From Novipirellula artificiosorum (lineage in GTDB: Bacteria; Planctomycetota; Planctomycetia; Pirellulales; Pirellulaceae): DNA of 64,000 nucleotides. The DNA lies in the NCBI RefSeq assembly GCF_007860135.1, contig NZ_SJPV01000005.1:496400-560399 (forward strand), read 5' to 3'. Shown piece by piece: positions 1-8,383 of this stretch (positions are counted from its first letter, which is position 1; the number at the start of each line of letters is the position of its first letter). A program made the translations under genes and the position numbers. Below the pieces are notes generated by a model. The model saw only the letters and a list, made by a program, of their open reading frames with translations, was not told where the DNA came from and ran no database searches.

Positions 1-218
1 AACTGCCTTCCCATTTGGTCTTCGCGATCAAAATGATGCGTGAGCTGTTTGCGGAACTGTTTCAGTTTGCATGCCGCTTCCCCAAACTTCGGAACGCCCA
101 TTTGAGAAACAGAATAGGTCCACTCGCGAAACGCGTCGATTCGCTGGTTCAAATCCTCATGTTCGCTCTTCCACTGAGCAAACAGGGCGCGAACGGAATG
201 TTTGGTTTGATCGGTCAT
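1..218 (-). CDS. Hemerythrin-like (HHE) domain protein, 3' end cut by window
   Basis: The frame opens with ATG at 218 and runs off the left edge, giving about 72 residues. The reading MTDQTKHSVRALFAQWKSEH and the following helix-rich, His/Glu-rich stretch (LTHHFDRED near residue 62) fit the first helices of an HHE cation-binding, hemerythrin-like four-helix bundle, which typically binds a di-iron centre for oxygen or redox sensing. The ATG is preceded by an AG-rich stretch. This partial gene is easy to miss because it has no stop codon within the window. The domain assignment is from pattern recognition; the C-terminal helices that would confirm the metal ligands are outside. Confidence 0.6.
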   Translation of the reverse strand, partial: MTDQTKHSVRALFAQWKSEHEDLNQRIDAFREWTYSVSQMGVPKFGEAACKLKQFRKQLTHHFDREDQMGRQ

Positions 219-634
219 GATCAGCCTCCGCTTGTTTCGCAATGCTGGAATCGAATCGCGAGGAGCAGTCGCGTCCCTCTCTTAACTGCAATACCAGTAC
301 CAATTGGAATCGATTTGTTTCGCCGACGGCGGCGAGTCGCACGGCCAAGTCTGCAAGCCGTTTGCCGGTCCAGACTTCCTGGTCACCGTGCGAGCGCAAA
401 AAGCTCGTATTTGCTGTGATTGGAATCGCGCGGACTGAGACGATTCGCACGATTGACCGACCACCTACTGTGACCTTGTGTCACGTTGTTCTGCCCCACG
501 GACGACCCCTTGATTCGGCCTATTTGGCACAAACCGGTGCTCGACGTCACTTTCCCTGTTTTTGCTAGCAAAGTGAAACAAACAAGTCACCTCTCCCTTG
601 TGAGCATAACTCACTATATTTCGGGCGCAGGTAC
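219..634. other. Intergenic region, no gene supported
   Basis: About 415 bases between the divergent hemerythrin-like gene and nhaA. Several short frames exist on both strands but overlap each other and show no recognisable protein. The region presumably holds divergent promoters; I could not identify a convincing one. Confidence 0.5.
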
Positions 635-700
635 TTGGAAGGTTCCAATCTCCGCACCCATTTCGTCCCCATTTTGAACTTCAGAGGTCTCGCACGGGAA

Positions 701-1999
701 ATGTCCGCGCATACACCAAACCGCGGAGTACTCCGCACGCTGATTGACAACTCGTTCCTGCTCATACTCGGAGCGGTCGGTGCACTCCTCTGGGCGAACT
801 TAGATCAGCATAGTTACGAGCAATTCGTCCATTTCGATCTTACCTCGCTTTGGGGCGGTGGCCATTCGGTTGGACACGAGGCAGCGAATCATGCGGCCGG
901 TTCGCACGAAGCGGTCGAGCAGGTGGCCGCGTCGCACGGATTGACGCTGCATTTCATCATCAACGATATTCTGATGGCATTGTTTTTCGCCATTGCGGCG
1001 AAGGAAGTCTGGGAATCCTTGCTGCCAGGCGGTGCCCTTTCGAATCCTCGCAAAGCTGCCACGCCATTGCTCGCCACCGTGGGGGGCATCATCGGTCCGG
1101 CACTGATCTACGTTGCAGGAACCTACCTGACCGGTACACAGGAAGATTTGGGGAAAGGATGGGCCATTCCTTGTGCCACCGATATCGCCTTCAGTTACCT
1201 GATCGCCCGGTTCATTTTCGGTGCCAGTCATCCGGCGATTGCATTCCTGTTGCTGTTGGCAATCGCCGATGACGCGGCGGGGCTGATGATTTTGGCCGTC
1301 TTTTACCCTCAGGCTCCCATTGCCCCGCAATGGCTCCTGCTCACCCTGGCAGCCATGTTGGGCGCCTTGGTGCTCCGCCGCATGAAAGTCCACTCTCACT
1401 GGGCCTATTTGATCGGTCCGGGGATCGCGTGTTGGTACAGCTTCTATCAAGCCAACATTCACCCCGCACTTGGATTGGTCCCCATCATTCCGCTGTTGCC
1501 TCATGCCCATACGGACCTTGGCATCTTCGCTCGCGAAGAACTCAATCGCGACGACACGCTGAGCGCATTTGAGCACTTCTGGAAGCTGCCCGTCGAATAC
1601 ATTCTGGGGCTCTTTGGCCTGGCGAACGCAGGCGTCGTGATGAGCAGTTTGGGGACGGGAACGTGGGTCGTTCTGGCCGGATTGCTGATTGGCAAGCCCG
1701 TTGGCATCACCGCCTTCACCTTGTTCGCAGAAAAGGTGCTGAAACTGGAGAAGCCCGCTGGGATGGATTATCGTCACGTGGTCACCCTTGGAATGGTAGC
1801 GGGGATTGGTTTCACGGTTGCGTTGTTTGTCTCGGTAGCCGCCTTTACGGTCCCCGGAGCGATTCAGGATTCCGTAAAAATGGGAGCCCTGCTGAGCTTT
1901 GGTGCCGCACCGTTGGCATTGATCCTTGGCAAAGTACTGGGCATCAAGCCCGAACGCGTGGTCCCAGCCAGCGAAGCGACGTCGACCGACGCCGCCTAG
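701..1999 (+). CDS. nhaA: Na+/H+ antiporter NhaA
   Basis: Inner-membrane NhaA-type sodium/proton antiporter (432 aa from ATG 701), which exports Na+ against H+ for pH and salt homeostasis. The frame is open further upstream (TTG 635), but those extra residues do not look like NhaA and ATG 701 begins just before the first hydrophobic helix. About twelve hydrophobic segments are visible. The family signature CATDIAFS (Asp161) and the adjacent Asp190-Asp191 pair in IADDAAG match the transport aspartates of NhaA. The loop after the first helix (residues about 50-82) is long and rich in His and Ala, which is unusual. Followed after 27 bases by the LOG-family gene on the same strand, so possibly co-transcribed. 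Confidence 0.93.
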   Translation: MSAHTPNRGVLRTLIDNSFLLILGAVGALLWANLDQHSYEQFVHFDLTSLWGGGHSVGHEAANHAAGSHEAVEQVAASHGLTLHFIINDILMALFFAIAAKEVWESLLPGGALSNPRKAATPLLATVGGIIGPALIYVAGTYLTGTQEDLGKGWAIPCATDIAFSYLIARFIFGASHPAIAFLLLLAIADDAAGLMILAVFYPQAPIAPQWLLLTLAAMLGALVLRRMKVHSHWAYLIGPGIACWYSFYQANIHPALGLVPIIPLLPHAHTDLGIFAREELNRDDTLSAFEHFWKLPVEYILGLFGLANAGVVMSSLGTGTWVVLAGLLIGKPVGITAFTLFAEKVLKLEKPAGMDYRHVVTLGMVAGIGFTVALFVSVAAFTVPGAIQDSVKMGALLSFGAAPLALILGKVLGIKPERVVPASEATSTDAA

Positions 2000-2026
2000 T
2001 CCCCCACAACCGTCGACTCTTGCAGA

Positions 2027-3109
2027 ATGACTACGAAAATGGATCAGAAAGACCTGCCCATCGAAGCGATTGGCGAAGACGAACTGCATCGTCCCCAACC
2101 TGCCGATGAACCGATTTCAACGGTCGATTCCCAGGACTTATTACAAGTGATCCGGCATACGGTCGATCGATTGGAAAAGGACAAGACGGCCCGCGGTGAC
2201 CTCAAAATCCTGTCGCGCACGCTGCGCGAGTTGCGCTATGCCTTTAAGGTTTTCCGCCCCTATCGTCGGCGCCGCAAAGTCACCATTTTCGGCTCGGCTC
2301 GCACGTCGCCCGAGCAACCCGAGTACCAAACCGCCGTCGAGCTCGGACGGAGGATGGCCGAGCACGGTTGGATGGTGATCACCGGTGCGGGGGGCGGTAT
2401 CATGGAAGCAGGTCATCGTGGGGCCGGTCGTGAGGCCTCGATGGGACTGAACATCATGCTGCCGTTTGAACAGAGTGCCAACCCGTATATTCAAGGTGAC
2501 CCCAAATTGGTCACGATGAAGTACTTTTTCACGCGGAAGTTGATGTTCGTGAAAGAGTGTAGCGGCATCGTCTGCTTGCCAGGCGGATTCGGTACCCTCG
2601 ATGAAGCGCTCGAAACGCTGACGTTGATGCAAACCGGAAAACAAACGATGCTGCCATTGGTGCTGCTCGATGCACCCGATGGAAGCTATTGGCGAGACCT
2701 TGGCGTGTTCATGGACAAACAACTCCTCGAGGGTGGCATGATCAGCCCCGAAGACGTCTCTCTCTACAAGATCACCAACTCCGTAGACGAAGCCGTCCAG
2801 GAAATTCTGGATTTCTACTGTGTTTATCACAGCATGCGTTACGTCCGCGACCAGTTGGTGTTCCGATTGAAAGAAAAACTGAGTGACGAAACGCTTGAAG
2901 AGATCCGCGACGAGTTCTCCGATATCCTCGTCGATGGCACGTTTAAGCAAACCAAGTCCCTTGCAGATGAAATTGGCGAACCCGACTTGGCTCACTTGCC
3001 GCGATTAGTGTTTCACTTCAATCGCAAAGCCATGGGGCGACTCCGCATGCTGATCGACCACCTCAACCGCTCTCGAGTGGTTTGCCCAGACGATTGCAAG
3101 GAAACCTGA
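2027..3109 (+). CDS. LOG family protein (Rossmann-fold, lysine-decarboxylase-like)
   Basis: 360 aa. The core carries a nucleotide-binding glycine stretch GAGGGIMEAG (around residues 119-128) and the hallmark PGGFGTLDE at residues 185-193, the PGGxGTxxE motif of LOG proteins. Family members characterised elsewhere hydrolyse nucleoside 5'-monophosphates (cytokinin riboside phosphates) to base and ribose phosphate; the old label lysine decarboxylase is not supported by the motif. The protein is longer than the usual 180-220 aa LOG: about 80 residues precede the Rossmann core and about 100 follow it, as in the larger TIGR00730-like proteins of planctomycetes. Its substrate cannot be told from sequence. 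It converges with the GT8 gene 18 bases downstream. Confidence 0.85.
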   Translation: MTTKMDQKDLPIEAIGEDELHRPQPADEPISTVDSQDLLQVIRHTVDRLEKDKTARGDLKILSRTLRELRYAFKVFRPYRRRRKVTIFGSARTSPEQPEYQTAVELGRRMAEHGWMVITGAGGGIMEAGHRGAGREASMGLNIMLPFEQSANPYIQGDPKLVTMKYFFTRKLMFVKECSGIVCLPGGFGTLDEALETLTLMQTGKQTMLPLVLLDAPDGSYWRDLGVFMDKQLLEGGMISPEDVSLYKITNSVDEAVQEILDFYCVYHSMRYVRDQLVFRLKEKLSDETLEEIRDEFSDILVDGTFKQTKSLADEIGEPDLAHLPRLVFHFNRKAMGRLRMLIDHLNRSRVVCPDDCKET

Positions 3110-3127
3110 GCAAGTCGGCGACACCCT

Positions 3128-4201
3128 TTATGCAGCGCGACGGTCTTCGTCTTGATTCGAAGCACCCATGCCTAGCCTCGCCAATCGTAACTTCGCTTTA
3201 CTGACTCGGCGCTCGAGCCACTGCTTCATCGTGCGACGCTGACGAGCTGGGCCGGGATGATCCGGGTTGGACTTCAAACGGTACCGAGCCCAAGCGGTTT
3301 GTCGCATCTGCCAGACAAACTCATCTCCAAACGGATGTCCGCTATCGCGAAACCATGGCTTGTGGATCCAAGTGAAGTGACAAATCCACGGGTCGTTTGC
3401 CAAATTGGAAAACGTTGGCTCTTCGAGTGGACTGTGGTCGCAGCACTTGTAAGCATAATAATGCGCGGTCTGGTTCCACCGCGAATCCAATTCCCGCCAC
3501 TTGCCATGCAGCACCACATTCAGCGCATACTGGTCGCAGTACAGCACATGGTCGCGATGGTCTTCGAGACACTGGTAGGCTTGCTCGGGGATCTGTTCTT
3601 GACGCCACTGAGCCACGTTGATGACGAGCATGCCCGCATTGAACACCTTGGCTCGTGGATCGAGATGAAGCTCTCGATAATTTGCAATCGGAGTCGCAGT
3701 CCCAAGCCGTGAGTGCTTCAGCGGTTGATTCGCAAAGACCACCTCGGCATCGACATAGGGGCTAGCGAGTTCCAATGCTGCCAAAGCCGAATGGTCCTCC
3801 ATCGGCTCCTCCCACAAAATGCTGATGTCCTTGCGTACGAGCAGATCCGAATCGAGATAGATCACCTTTTCCACCGTCGGCGGAACAAGGCTTGGGATCA
3901 GCAACCGTAAGTAGGTCGTGTGGTTGAGGTAGCCGGAGGTCACCAAATGGCTTAACTGGCTCATCTCGATATCGTGCCAATGCACTTCCAACCGGCGATC
4001 GGCCCAAGACTTCAAAATCCGGTTTTTCGTACCGCGCTGAATCCCTCCATCGAACACATGCAGCTGAACACGCCGCCCCGGATCGAGATGACAAAGCATC
4101 GAGCGGATGGTAACGACCAGCCCAATCGCGTAATTTTCGTCCGCACCGGTAACAACGACCAGCGGCTCTGAGTTCTGAACTGGCTTTGGCATCAAGTGCA
4201 T
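3128..4201 (-). CDS. Glycosyltransferase family 8 (paralogue 1)
   Basis: 357 aa GT-A fold glycosyltransferase of the GT8 type (LgtC/glycogenin-like retaining enzymes using UDP-sugars). The N-terminal VVVTGADENYAIG strand-loop binds the nucleotide sugar, and YLDSDL at residues 115-120 gives the metal-binding DxD (Asp117-Asp119). TYLRLLIPSL and the later FNAGMLVINV and DQYALN stretches are typical GT8 core motifs. No signal peptide or membrane span, so probably cytosolic or peripheral. Closely resembles the two GT8 genes at 8384-10503 in layout and motif spacing, so the three look like a duplicated set. Likely role: adding hexose or hexosamine to a cell-surface glycan; the acceptor is unknown. 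Confidence 0.88.
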   Translation of the reverse strand: MHLMPKPVQNSEPLVVVTGADENYAIGLVVTIRSMLCHLDPGRRVQLHVFDGGIQRGTKNRILKSWADRRLEVHWHDIEMSQLSHLVTSGYLNHTTYLRLLIPSLVPPTVEKVIYLDSDLLVRKDISILWEEPMEDHSALAALELASPYVDAEVVFANQPLKHSRLGTATPIANYRELHLDPRAKVFNAGMLVINVAQWRQEQIPEQAYQCLEDHRDHVLYCDQYALNVVLHGKWRELDSRWNQTAHYYAYKCCDHSPLEEPTFSNLANDPWICHFTWIHKPWFRDSGHPFGDEFVWQMRQTAWARYRLKSNPDHPGPARQRRTMKQWLERRVSKAKLRLARLGMGASNQDEDRRAA

Positions 4202-4417
4202 CTCCCCGCGACTCGCTTTCCCAACTGAAATGGTGGTCGGTTCCGGTGAACCATCCTGCCGCTATACCAACGTTTCGGGCCACTAAGCAAGCCCAGTGCC
4301 CCCGACCTCAGCGTGCAGGCACGCCAATCGGCTTTGCTTTAGGGATTGCAAATGGGTAGCGCGGAATTCTAGATTGGAGGCTAGAATTGGCTGAAGTTGG
4401 ATAACCCCTGCGGTCCA

Positions 4418-4567
4418 GGAGGTCGTGCAGTTTTTAAGTTGTGACTGCTGAAGTGTTTAGGTATCCAACCACCCCTGCCCGCGCAGCGGGAGGGGTCGAG
4501 CGCAGCGAGGGGGAGGTAAATCTTGTAAGTCTTTTTCAATCAACAACTTAAAAACTGCACGACCTCC
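4418..4567. repeat. Inverted repeat with 25-bp perfect arms (MITE-like)
   Basis: Left arm 4418-4442 and right arm 4543-4567 are exact reverse complements over 25 bases. The 100-base interior contains further GC-rich palindromic sequence around 4480-4516 (CCCGCGCAGCGGGAGG and relatives). No gene is supported inside; the short minus-strand frame across it reads through the arms. It looks like a non-autonomous transposable element or a structured repeat. The flanks 4202-4417 and 4568-4678 show no gene. Confidence 0.75.
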
Positions 4568-4681
4568 CAGCGAGGAAGGACTTTTCATGGCAAAAGCTGT
4601 TGAATCCCAGCGGAAAGCTGAAAAAGCACTTTTGCAAACCCTACCGTTATCCAATTGTTTCTGATGAATTGATTCGCTTTG

Positions 4682-4990
4682 ATGGACCGGACCATTCCCG
4701 CTTGTGAATTCGCCGATGACCGTCCGGTCAACGCCACCGATCGCAACCTGACTCGCAACCTGACTCGCAGCATGGGGGATGCGGCATGCTTTGGCGGGAT
4801 GGTGGGTTGCGGCGAAACCTATTTTCCGGCTTTTGCACTAGCGGTTGGTCTGGGCGCTCTCACGGGCGCTGGGATCCTGGCGACGCTGGGCTGCGAATCG
4901 CGCACTTACCGCGACCTGTTCGGAATCTTATCCGTCCGCCCCGGCGCGGGTAGCGTCACCGCGCCGATCATCGCCAGCGCCGAGGAATAG
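4682..4990 (+). pseudogene. N-terminal remnant of an MFS-type transporter
   Basis: Short frame of about 102 aa. The segment MGDAACFGGMVGCGETYFPA followed by a hydrophobic FALAVGLG stretch resembles the first helix of a planctomycete major-facilitator transporter (recalled pattern with MVGxGETYF). After that helix the frame continues with ordinary low-complexity sequence and stops, so no further transmembrane helices are present. I read it as a leftover of a transporter gene beside the inverted repeat at 4418-4567. It could instead be a small unrelated protein. Confidence 0.45.
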
Positions 4991-5010
4991 TCACGCAGCC
5001 GCAACCATCG

Positions 5011-6246
5011 CTACGCAATCAAGACAGACTTGGCGACTGGCAGCCCGTTGAACGGACACGCGCTAGCACCCGCATAGGCACCCATGCACGGCACCATCAA
5101 CAACTCGCCAACTTCGAGATCGGGCATTTCTTGGTCCCGGCAGACCACGTCGCCCGAATCACAAGTCGGGCCTGCTATCACACCCGCAGCAACGGGGCGA
5201 TCACCGCTCGATTCAAACAGAATCGGAAAGTCGCCGTGATCAAACATGATTCCCGAAAAGGAATTGTAGATGCCGTCGTCGATGAAATACCAAGGCATTC
5301 CCCAACGTTTGCTTTTTCCGATCACCTTGGTGACCAACGTCGTCGATTCAGCGCACAACCCGCGACCGGGCTCGGCAAGGAAGCGTACATTCATTCGGCC
5401 GAAATGTTCCTGTAGGCCACGCCAAATCACGCCGCAAAATGAATCCGTCGATGGAACATCGTCGCGGTACGGAGCAGGGAATCCACCACCGATATCCAAG
5501 ACGCTCAATACAAATCCCATCCGCGTCGCTAAATCCCAAACTTCACGGACTTTGGCGATCGCGATGCAATAGTCCTCAGGGCTGACGCATTGACTGCCAA
5601 CGTGGAACGAAAAACCTCGCACGTTCAATCGCCGCCGACTCGCCGCTTCCAACAAGGAAGCAACGTCCTCCACCGGTGCACCGAATTTGGCGGAAAGATT
5701 GATCTTGCTCGACTGGGCGGTAATTGCCAAACGCAACAGTAAATTGACTTCCGATGTTAGGTTCACATCGGTCGACCAAGACGCGATCTTTTCAGCCTCG
5801 GACTCGCTGTCGTAAACAAACCAGCGAAGGCCGGCATCATAGCACTGGCGAAAGTTGTCTTCGGTTTTGCACGGATGCGTGTGCAACATCCGATCGGGCG
5901 TGAATCCGGCCGCCAGCGCGGCGACCATTTCGCCCGCCGAACAGACGTCGACAAACGCCTTTTCTGCGGCCAATGCTTCCAGGATGACGGGGGCGGGATT
6001 CGCCTTGGCGGCGTAGTACAAATCCACACCGGGCATCGCCTGCTTCATCTCCCAATAGTTCCTGACCAAACGACTCCGGGACGTTACCAGCAGCGGCGTG
6101 CCATGCTGGACCGCCAAACTGCGAGCGGAATCGAAAGACAAAACGGGAGTCGCGGTGCGGGCGCACGGGTCGCGCAGAAGTTCAGTATCAATCATGCCAG
6201 GTGGCACCTCGGGGTCGGATGAGAAACTAGGAAAATCAAAAGGCAA
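5011..6246 (-). CDS. Ornithine/diaminopimelate-type PLP-dependent decarboxylase
   Basis: 411 aa, fold type III PLP enzyme (alanine racemase-like barrel followed by a beta domain). YYAAKANP places the Schiff-base lysine at Lys81; FHVGSQ (His215), GGGFP (253-257) and EPGRG (292-296) bind the cofactor phosphate. GPTCDSGD at 359-366 contains the Cys362-Asp363 pair that in ornithine decarboxylases contributes from the partner subunit; this favours ornithine or a related basic amino acid over diaminopimelate. The product would be putrescine or a similar polyamine. It stands alone on the minus strand, divergent from the glycosyltransferase gene at 6658. Substrate identity is an inference; the family and cofactor assignment is firm. 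Confidence 0.87.
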   Translation of the reverse strand: MPFDFPSFSSDPEVPPGMIDTELLRDPCARTATPVLSFDSARSLAVQHGTPLLVTSRSRLVRNYWEMKQAMPGVDLYYAAKANPAPVILEALAAEKAFVDVCSAGEMVAALAAGFTPDRMLHTHPCKTEDNFRQCYDAGLRWFVYDSESEAEKIASWSTDVNLTSEVNLLLRLAITAQSSKINLSAKFGAPVEDVASLLEAASRRRLNVRGFSFHVGSQCVSPEDYCIAIAKVREVWDLATRMGFVLSVLDIGGGFPAPYRDDVPSTDSFCGVIWRGLQEHFGRMNVRFLAEPGRGLCAESTTLVTKVIGKSKRWGMPWYFIDDGIYNSFSGIMFDHGDFPILFESSGDRPVAAGVIAGPTCDSGDVVCRDQEMPDLEVGELLMVPCMGAYAGASACPFNGLPVAKSVLIA

Positions 6247-6657
6247 AGTCAGTTTCTTTTAAACCGATCTGAGCCGACATTTCCCAGCAGTAATCTCGCC
6301 GCTTCGCTGCAAACGGGCCTCGTTGACCTTGGGGCGAACCTTGCGGTGTGGCGGGCTGTGGTCGCAAGTACGTCGTAGGGACACACGCTGGACAGCATCG
6401 GAATCACGAGCAGTTCGCCGCAGCGTCCCGACCCGTCGATCCCACTCGCTCGGTAAAAACCGAGCCACCTTCGATCGGCTGATTTTAAGACCATCCGATC
6501 ACGATGATATACCAACAACGCTTCACAAACACTAGACCGGCTTTCCTCCGAAAAATCGCCTCCGGACTCGAGTTTCTCCACTTGAGCTTGATTCCGCCCA
6601 CCCCGGTTCGGTAAGGAGAGATAGCGACTCTCCACAGAAGACAGGAACTGAGATACC
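6247..6657. other. Intergenic region between decarboxylase and glycosyltransferase
   Basis: 411 bases between divergent genes. A minus-strand frame of 136 aa spans it and contains GELLVIP, which faintly echoes GELLMVP near the C-terminus of the adjacent decarboxylase, but the rest does not align and the frame overlaps the start of the next gene. It could be a heavily decayed duplicate of a decarboxylase C-terminus, or chance. No gene is supported. Confidence 0.35.
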
Positions 6658-8352
6658 ATGCATGCTCACTCATCGTCCGGATCCATCTGTATCGTGACCC
6701 ACTCGTTGCTTGGCGTCTTGTCCGCCAAAGGCAACGAGTCACACGCGTGGCAACTCTCTCATACACTTGCCGACCAGGGGTGGACCGTCCATCTGTTAGC
6801 CGCGTCCGACGACGATAGCGAACTTCAACGGACCGAATGTCGACGCCGATTCGCGGAAAACGGTATTTCGCTGTTCACGATGGACGACTTCCGAAGCAAT
6901 CCTGACGTGAAACTCGATGCGGACTGCCTCGCTCCGATCGACGCCGTTAGCGTACAGATCTTTGAGGCTCTGAAAGCCCTCAACCACGAACACGCCTACG
7001 ATCTGATTCAGTTTGCCGAACGAGGTGGCCACGGATTCCGAACCGTACAAGCCCGAAGAATGGGATCTGCATTTGATCAGACAAAGGTCATTGTCCGACT
7101 GCAAGGTTCGAGTCAGTGGGCCCGCCATGCGAACCGCCAATGGCCGACGGGCATTGATGAGGCGTTCAGTGACTTCTACGAGCGTTACCTCTTCGAACAC
7201 GCCGACTTCCAACAAGCATCGTCCCAATCTCTTCTTGACCATGCTCGAAGTGTTGGATGGAGTGTTCGCGCAGAGGCGACCGTCCTACCCATCAACATGG
7301 CAACTGACTCAGAGCACGTCCTCAAAGCGCCCCATCACGTTGGATCCCAGCGGAGCGACTCAACCCTTTGTGATCTTTACGCAGCGATGATCTCGTCGCA
7401 CGACGAAAGCTCAATCGCGAGTGTCTCGCTGAAAGTCGCACCGCCCTTGGTCAGTATCGCAGTGCCTTACTACAACATGGCCGAATTCGCTCCCGACACG
7501 CTCGCGTCGCTCGCCGCGCAAGACTATCCCAACTTGGATGTGATGGTCATCAATGATGGTTCACCCGACGCAAGGTCCAATCAGGTGTTCGAACAGTTCA
7601 AACAGACCTATCCGGATTTCCGATTCCTATCACATAAGAACCGCGGCCTCGGCGCGACACGAAATCGCGGGATCGCGGAAGCACGCGGCGAGTATTTCAT
7701 CCCCGTGGATTCGGACAACATTGCCGGTCCCAAGATGGTCTCGCGTTTTGTTCAGGCGATCGAGCGCAACCCGGAACTCACGGCGGTCGCGTGCTTCTAT
7801 CGTGCTTTCCAAGAAACCCCGGATATCGCTGCGGGGAAGATCCAATACGTCTATCGACCCTGTGGCGGTCCGTTTGTGGTTTCCGGTTTGCGAAACGTCT
7901 ACGGCGATGCGAACGCCATCTTCCGTCTCGATGCGATACGCGATTCAGGCGGGTACGAACTCGATCGCGACACCAGCTATGAAGATTGGGAATTCTTCGT
8001 CAAGCTTGCTTGCCAAGGTCATCAACTCGACGTCATCCCCGAGTATTTGTTCTACTATCGTCATCGCGAGGATAGCTTGATGCGAAGTACCGATCACTAC
8101 CTTAATCAATACCGTGTCATGCGTCAGTTCTTTGATGTAAACAATCTGTGCCGGGCCGAGCAGATCACATTGTGGTCAACGTTGATGGGGCTCCACGAAG
8201 CTCGAAACAACATCGCCCCGCCGCAAGCAAAAGCAAAGAAGACCACGGCAAAGCGAGTCATGGATGAATTTCAGCGAGTGGCACGAAAGCTGTCCAAAGC
8301 AGGACAAGCGTTTTCACGCTCCCCATCCAGCGATCACAAACGTGCAGCCTAA
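6658..8352 (+). CDS. Two-domain glycosyltransferase: GT4 N-terminal half fused to GT2
   Basis: 564 aa. Residues about 5-235 look like the N-terminal Rossmann domain of a GT4 enzyme (glycine-rich GVLSAKGNESHAWQLSHTLA, then DLIQFAERGGHG and KVIVRLQGSSQW), but the GT4 C-terminal nucleotide-sugar-binding domain is absent. From residue 262 a complete GT2 domain begins (PLVSIAVPYYNMAEFAPDTL, NDGS, and VDSDN with Asp351-Asp353 as the DxD). The C-terminal 80 residues are basic. The GT2 half should be catalytic; the GT4 half may bind acceptor or be vestigial. It is divergent from the decarboxylase and convergent with the GT8 gene at 8384. The stop lies 31 bases from the GT8 stop. Confidence 0.85.
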   Translation: MHAHSSSGSICIVTHSLLGVLSAKGNESHAWQLSHTLADQGWTVHLLAASDDDSELQRTECRRRFAENGISLFTMDDFRSNPDVKLDADCLAPIDAVSVQIFEALKALNHEHAYDLIQFAERGGHGFRTVQARRMGSAFDQTKVIVRLQGSSQWARHANRQWPTGIDEAFSDFYERYLFEHADFQQASSQSLLDHARSVGWSVRAEATVLPINMATDSEHVLKAPHHVGSQRSDSTLCDLYAAMISSHDESSIASVSLKVAPPLVSIAVPYYNMAEFAPDTLASLAAQDYPNLDVMVINDGSPDARSNQVFEQFKQTYPDFRFLSHKNRGLGATRNRGIAEARGEYFIPVDSDNIAGPKMVSRFVQAIERNPELTAVACFYRAFQETPDIAAGKIQYVYRPCGGPFVVSGLRNVYGDANAIFRLDAIRDSGGYELDRDTSYEDWEFFVKLACQGHQLDVIPEYLFYYRHREDSLMRSTDHYLNQYRVMRQFFDVNNLCRAEQITLWSTLMGLHEARNNIAPPQAKAKKTTAKRVMDEFQRVARKLSKAGQAFSRSPSSDHKRAA

Positions 8353-8383
8353 AACCAATCCGCCGGCAAGCACGCGGCAGACG

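Noticed and set aside
529..546. TGGCACAAACCGGTGCT resembling a sigma-54 promoter before nhaA
   Set aside because: The GG to GC spacing is 11 bases rather than 10, and there is no enhancer-binding protein nearby.
800..2098. 432-aa open frame on the minus strand across nhaA
   Set aside because: It lies antisense to a clearly real membrane protein, is rich in Gln, Gly and Arg and has no recognisable motif; it is a codon-bias shadow.
6249..6659. 136-aa minus-strand frame with GELLVIP
   Set aside because: Only seven residues resemble the adjacent decarboxylase; the rest is arginine-rich and overlaps the next gene's start.
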